A stretch of DNA of 9,592 bases from Deltaproteobacteria bacterium (lineage in GTDB: Bacteria > Desulfobacterota > Binatia > Binatales > Binataceae): contig JAJZAG010000128.1 in the NCBI GenBank assembly GCA_021799555.1, forward strand, positions 1 through 9,592, given 5' to 3'. Of this stretch, positions 6,733 to 9,592 are shown piece by piece. Made by a program: the position numbers and the translations under genes. Under the pieces are notes generated by a model, which searched no databases, had not been told where the DNA came from, and saw only the letters and a list, made by a program, of their open reading frames with translations. Every line of letters starts with the position of its first letter. The stretch's first letter is position 1.

Positions 6733-7546
6733 GGACGGCGTTACCTCCTGAATTATGCCCGCCTGATAGTCGCTTTGGCAGGCCATGCGGCGCGGCAATA
6801 CTGCCGCTGCTTCGCGTCAGCAACTCGAGACGGCGCGCAAGCCGCCGTTCGAGGTCGATTCCTTCGCCAAGCGGCAGGTCGATCCCGCCCCACACTGCCA
6901 ATTTGGCGATCGCGGCAGTCTCGCGCGGAATGCGCGACATCTCGCGCGCGATCTGGAGCGCGCGCGGCTCGAGCTGATGCGGCTTTACGACTTCGGCGAC
7001 CAAACCTATAAGCAATGCGTCTTGCGCGTCAATCCATCGCCCGGTCAGATTCAGATCGAGCCCGCGTCCGAGTCCGAGGCGGCGGGAAGCGGTTTGCGTA
7101 CCGGCCACGCCGGGAATCATGCCGACGCCGGTCTCAGGCAGGCAGATGCGAGTATCAGTAGCGGCGATCGCCAAGTCGCACAACAGCGCCATCTCGAGGC
7201 CGCCGCCGACCGTGAAACCGTGCACCGCGGCGATCGTCGGGATCGGTAGGGCTTTGAGCCTGCCCCACACATCACGGCGAAAACGAATCCATCGCGCGGC
7301 GATTGGCGACGGTGCGGTGCCGAACTCGCGCAAATCACCGCCGGTCGAGAATGCTACGCCCGCCCCGCACAGCACCATCGCACGCACCTCCGGATCGTCA
7401 TGGATCGCGCTCAGGATTTGGAACATCGCGTCGCGCATCGCGACATTGTACGCGTTGAGCTGCGCCGGACGATTAAGGGTCACCCAGGCGATTGCGCCGC
7501 GTTTCTCATAGCGCGCGGCGGCGGTTTCTGCTTGTGCCGTTACCAT
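6719..7546 (-). CDS. Enoyl-CoA hydratase/isomerase with complete catalytic pair
   Basis: The 275-residue crotonase-family protein has VTLNRPAQLNAYN (22-34), oxyanion segment AFSTGGDLREF (65-75), HGFTVGGGLEMALLCD (109-124), and CLPETGVGMIPGVAGTQ (135-151). By alignment to rat enoyl-CoA hydratase, both catalytic glutamates are present (E118 and E138) and the GGG oxyanion glycine is intact, so a 2-enoyl-CoA hydratase or isomerase role is plausible. The last 28 or so residues (after ERRLARRLELL) lack the usual FLEKRxPxFxG-type ending and are rich in G, S and H. This may be a natural variant or a late frameshift. The ATG at 7546 begins 2 nt after the amidohydrolase stop, and the stop lies 14 nt inside the synthetase gene, consistent with coupled translation. 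Confidence 0.92.
   Translation of the reverse strand: MVTAQAETAAARYEKRGAIAWVTLNRPAQLNAYNVAMRDAMFQILSAIHDDPEVRAMVLCGAGVAFSTGGDLREFGTAPSPIAARWIRFRRDVWGRLKALPIPTIAAVHGFTVGGGLEMALLCDLAIAATDTRICLPETGVGMIPGVAGTQTASRRLGLGRGLDLNLTGRWIDAQDALLIGLVAEVVKPHQLEPRALQIAREMSRIPRETAAIAKLAVWGGIDLPLGEGIDLERRLARRLELLTRSSGSIAAPHGLPKRLSGGHNSGGNAVREHR
6741..6750 (-). promoter_or_regulatory. Strong ribosome binding site deciding the acyl-CoA synthetase start
   Basis: CAGGAGGTAA on the minus strand is close to the perfect Shine-Dalgarno sequence and lies upstream of GTG 6732, with 10 nt between AGGAGGT and the GTG. It sits inside the last codons of the upstream hydratase gene and argues against the TTG at 6798 as the start. 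Confidence 0.8.
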
Positions 7547-7548
7547 CG

Positions 7549-9108
7549 TCAGGCCGAATGAAGGTCCGCACTGTCGCTATGGGCGACCGCCGGACGACCG
7601 CGCTCGTAAACCACGCGTCCGGCGATCAGCGTGAGGTCCACGTTGAGCGCGAGCAAGTCCGCAGCGTCCATAGGCGATGGATCATGCGGCAGCACAACCA
7701 GATCGGCAAGCATCCCGGTCGCAATCTCGCCAGCTTCGAGGCGCTGCAGGCGCGCCGCATCACGCGTGAACAGGCGCAAGGCCTCATCTGGCGGCATCCG
7801 CTCTTCGGCGCCAAGCACGTCGCCGTCGAGCGTAGCGCGCGAGATTGCCGCCGCTACGCCTGCGAGAGGACGGGCCGGAGTGACAGGCGCGTCGCTGGCA
7901 CCCGCAAGCTCGATTCCCGCCGCCCGCAACGAGGCGGCGCGGTACAGATAGGGCGCGAGACCGGGCTCGCAGGCGTACTTCGGGCCGCGAAAATAGATGA
8001 AGGCGGGATTGGTCACCACCCATGCGCGCGCGGCGACTATCCGATCGATATGCTCTGGCGCGATCACTCCACCGTGCTCGATCCGGCAAACCGCACGAGG
8101 CTCTACAGCACCAATCTGACGCTGCGCAAGTTCGATCGCCTCCAGCGCCTCTTCGATCTCTTCGATTTCGGTCGCGTGAAAAGCGCAATCGAGGCCGCTC
8201 GAGAGTGCGATTCGCACCCGGCGCGCGGCGGTCGATCCGTCGTATGACGCGCCCGGCATAAACTTGAGCCCCGCGATACGGATTCCGGCGGCGCGGGCAA
8301 CCTCCGCGCACCGGGCCGCAGCCTCCAGGTGCGGCGCACCGATCATCATCGCGACGCGCTGGCAGATCGCGTTGCTCGCCTTGAGTCTCGCGAACAGCTC
8401 GACCTCATCGAAGCCGTTGCGCACGGTCGCATCGGTAAACGCGGTCACGCCGGCGGCGGACAGTTCGCGGCTCATCGTGCGAGCGCGCGCTTCAACTTCC
8501 GCTTTGGTTACGATCGGAAGATGGTGTGTCAGCCACCGCTCCATACCAACCACCAGGCCAGTCAGTCTGCCGGTGGCATCGCGAATCAGCGCGGCGCCGT
8601 CGGGAGGCCGAAATCCTTCAGCCTCAAGTCCGAGCTGTACTATCGCGCGGGAGTTCAGCCATGACGCGTGGAGCGTCTGGTGCCGCAAGCGGAGCGGATT
8701 TTTCGCGACCGCTTGGTCCAGTTCTTGTCGAGTCGGACCGCGCTTGTCGAGCAGCAAAGCTTCGTCGCATCCGAATGCGCGCAGCCAGTTGCCGGGCGGG
8801 GTCCTCCCCGCGCTGACACGCAGATCGGCAAGCAGATCCGCAATCGTGCGGCAGCGCCATACCGCGACTCCGCTAAAGGCCGACGCGGCTTCGAGAAAGT
8901 GCAAGTGTGAATCGACGAATCCCGGCGCAAGCGTGCGCCCCGCGAGTTTAATCAGATGCGTTCGCGGCCCGACCAGCGGTTTGAGTTGCGCGAACCGTCC
9001 GTGGGCGAGGATTCGCCCGGCGCTGAGCGCGACCGAATCGCTACCGGGATGACCCAGGATCACACCCTCGTGCAGGACGAGGTCGGCCTTTGCGGAAACG
9101 GTTTGCAC
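7549..9108 (-). CDS. YtcJ-like amidohydrolase (Amidohydro_3 family)
   Basis: The 519-residue protein is a metal-dependent amidohydrolase of the YtcJ/Amidohydro_3 (PF07969) type. The N-terminal beta-sandwich part leads into the first metal-binding HxH in GFVDSHLHF (H68, H70). H147 in LHASWLNS, K282 in GLKFM (the likely carboxylated lysine), H311 in FHATEIEE, H345 in RIEHGG and D406 in GASDAPV complete the expected metal and catalytic set. The C-terminal segment AGEIATGMLADLVVLPHDP is also typical of the fold. The family hydrolyses C-N or related bonds in varied small molecules, and substrates are mostly unassigned. The GTG at 9108 is the first possible start, since an in-frame TGA lies three codons upstream. 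No clear Shine-Dalgarno precedes it, so the exact start is uncertain. It lies 38 nt after the 47-aa four-cysteine gene and 2 nt before the hydratase. Confidence 0.93.
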   Translation of the reverse strand: MQTVSAKADLVLHEGVILGHPGSDSVALSAGRILAHGRFAQLKPLVGPRTHLIKLAGRTLAPGFVDSHLHFLEAASAFSGVAVWRCRTIADLLADLRVSAGRTPPGNWLRAFGCDEALLLDKRGPTRQELDQAVAKNPLRLRHQTLHASWLNSRAIVQLGLEAEGFRPPDGAALIRDATGRLTGLVVGMERWLTHHLPIVTKAEVEARARTMSRELSAAGVTAFTDATVRNGFDEVELFARLKASNAICQRVAMMIGAPHLEAAARCAEVARAAGIRIAGLKFMPGASYDGSTAARRVRIALSSGLDCAFHATEIEEIEEALEAIELAQRQIGAVEPRAVCRIEHGGVIAPEHIDRIVAARAWVVTNPAFIYFRGPKYACEPGLAPYLYRAASLRAAGIELAGASDAPVTPARPLAGVAAAISRATLDGDVLGAEERMPPDEALRLFTRDAARLQRLEAGEIATGMLADLVVLPHDPSPMDAADLLALNVDLTLIAGRVVYERGRPAVAHSDSADLHSA

Positions 9109-9146
9109 TGCGAATCAGGCGCCCGCGGCACGCATAGATGGGTGAT

Positions 9147-9290
9147 TCAATCGGAAGAAGGAAGCGGCTTGGCTTCCTTGATCTTCATTTGCGCGTCGCA
9201 GCATTCGATTTCGCCCTGCCCGGCCTTGTTACACAGGACCTCGGTACCGCATTTTTCGCACTGGTAACGTTTGCCCAGAGTATTTGCCAT
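9147..9290 (-). CDS. Desulforedoxin-like four-cysteine metal protein, 47 aa
   Basis: This gene encodes 47 residues beginning MANTLGKRYQCEKCG. C11-x2-C14 and C30-C31 reproduce the desulforedoxin metal site spacing (PF06397-type). Compared with its paralogue at 4273-4392 it has an extra cysteine, C20, and an 8-residue longer tail ending in PLPSSD. Known desulforedoxins are small homodimers with an Fe(Cys)4 centre; metal and partner are unknown here. The ATG has a very good Shine-Dalgarno (AAAGGAG) 8 nt upstream. It lies 38 nt before the amidohydrolase gene and 75 nt after the GcvT-like gene, so it could be the first gene of the catabolic run or an internal one. Confidence 0.87.
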   Translation of the reverse strand: MANTLGKRYQCEKCGTEVLCNKAGQGEIECCDAQMKIKEAKPLPSSD

Positions 9291-9298
9291 CTTGATTG

Positions 9299-9305
9299 CT
9301 CCTTT
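9299..9305 (-). promoter_or_regulatory. Ribosome binding site of the 47-aa desulforedoxin-like gene
   Basis: AAAGGAG on the minus strand, 8 nt before ATG 9290. Strong match and spacing; it fixes the start of this short gene. Confidence 0.75.
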
Positions 9306-9365
9306 CCCTGCTCCATGGCGCCGTTCAAATCGGCCCGGATCAGTGATTAATCTAACATTGATTCT

Positions 9366-9592
9366 CTAATGAAACGGGAGCTCGCTTACTTTGGCGCCGA
9401 TCTCCCCGATCGCGTCGGCGATCAAAAGCGCCGTCCCCTCCTGACAAGCGCTATGATGCAGGATCGCAAGGCCGATGACGCCGAACTTTGCCGAGCACGC
9501 GGCGCTGGTCAAGCGGCCGACTTCTTTTCCCGACAGCATCACCGCAGCCCCGCGCTCGGGAACCCGGCCACCCTCGATTCGCAGTCCGAACA
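9366..9592 (-). CDS. GcvT/YgfZ-type folate-binding protein, C-terminal part (5' end outside window)
   Basis: The frame runs in from the right edge and ends in TAG; 74 residues are visible. The fragment starts FGLRIEGGRVPERGAAVML, continues GKEVGRLTSAACSAKFGVIG and ends AKVSELPFH. The pattern of a glycine turn, VGxLTS, a later hydrophobic strand, and a final LPFH is that of the C-terminal beta-barrel domain shared by glycine-cleavage T protein (aminomethyltransferase) and YgfZ-type proteins. YgfZ uses folate in Fe-S protein maintenance. The part needed to tell the two apart lies outside the window. A 75-nt gap (9291-9365) separates it from the next gene; I see no convincing promoter or terminator there. 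Confidence 0.72.
   Translation of the reverse strand, partial: FGLRIEGGRVPERGAAVMLSGKEVGRLTSAACSAKFGVIGLAILHHSACQEGTALLIADAIGEIGAKVSELPFH

Noticed and set aside
6733..6798. A TTG start at 6798 that would lengthen the acyl-CoA synthetase by 22 residues.
   Set aside because: The strong ribosome binding site at 6741-6750 serves GTG 6732, and the extra residues do not resemble the family N-terminus.
7492..9052. Long plus-strand open frames (about 250 and 260 codons) opposite the amidohydrolase gene.
   Set aside because: They lie antisense to a gene with a full set of catalytic motifs, their translations are rich in R, S and A without recognisable domains, and GC-rich DNA yields such frames by chance.
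9291..9365. A possible promoter or terminator in the 75-nt gap before the 47-aa gene, including the palindrome GATTAATC.
   Set aside because: No paired -35/-10 boxes with good spacing and no stem followed by a T run could be found; the 8-nt palindrome alone is weak evidence.
1..9592. CRISPR arrays, insertion sequences, integrase or phage genes, tRNA and rRNA genes.
   Set aside because: No regular short direct repeats, transposase motifs, cloverleaf-like segments or rRNA stretches were seen by eye on either strand.

Overview
The window is GC-rich, densely coded bacterial DNA. It contains two gene blocks that converge near position 3,900-3,990. No mobile element, CRISPR array, tRNA or rRNA was seen. 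The order obg-proB-proA-nadD-rsfS is common in deltaproteobacteria-like lineages (Desulfobacterota and relatives). The acyl-CoA genes and free-standing desulforedoxin-type proteins would suit an uncultured soil or sediment relative, possibly Binatota-like. That placement is inference and has low confidence.

Plus-strand block (1-3889): the 3' end of obg (ribosome-assembly GTPase), proB and proA (first two steps of proline synthesis), nadD (NAD synthesis) and rsfS (ribosome silencing factor). The genes overlap or nearly touch: obg/proB by 13 nt, proB/proA by an ATGA, and proA/nadD are 4 nt apart. They read as one housekeeping operon.

Convergent gap (3890-3987): 98 bp holding an imperfect inverted repeat that looks like a degraded dispersed intergenic element or a bidirectional transcript end.

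Minus-strand block (9592 down to 3988), in order of transcription: the 3' end of a GcvT/YgfZ-type gene, a 47-aa desulforedoxin-like protein, a YtcJ-type amidohydrolase, an enoyl-CoA hydratase with both catalytic glutamates, an acyl-CoA synthetase (GTG start inside the hydratase gene), a second crotonase-fold protein with an altered active site, a 39-aa desulforedoxin-like protein, and a GlsB/YeaQ-type small membrane protein. The middle four enzymes suggest hydrolysis of an amide or related bond, CoA activation of a carboxylic acid and crotonase chemistry on the thioester. The substrate cannot be told from sequence.

The points most worth a second look are the two tiny four-cysteine proteins bracketing the acyl-CoA cluster and the second crotonase with changed active-site positions. 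The rest is ordinary for a free-living bacterium, and no clearly new system is visible.
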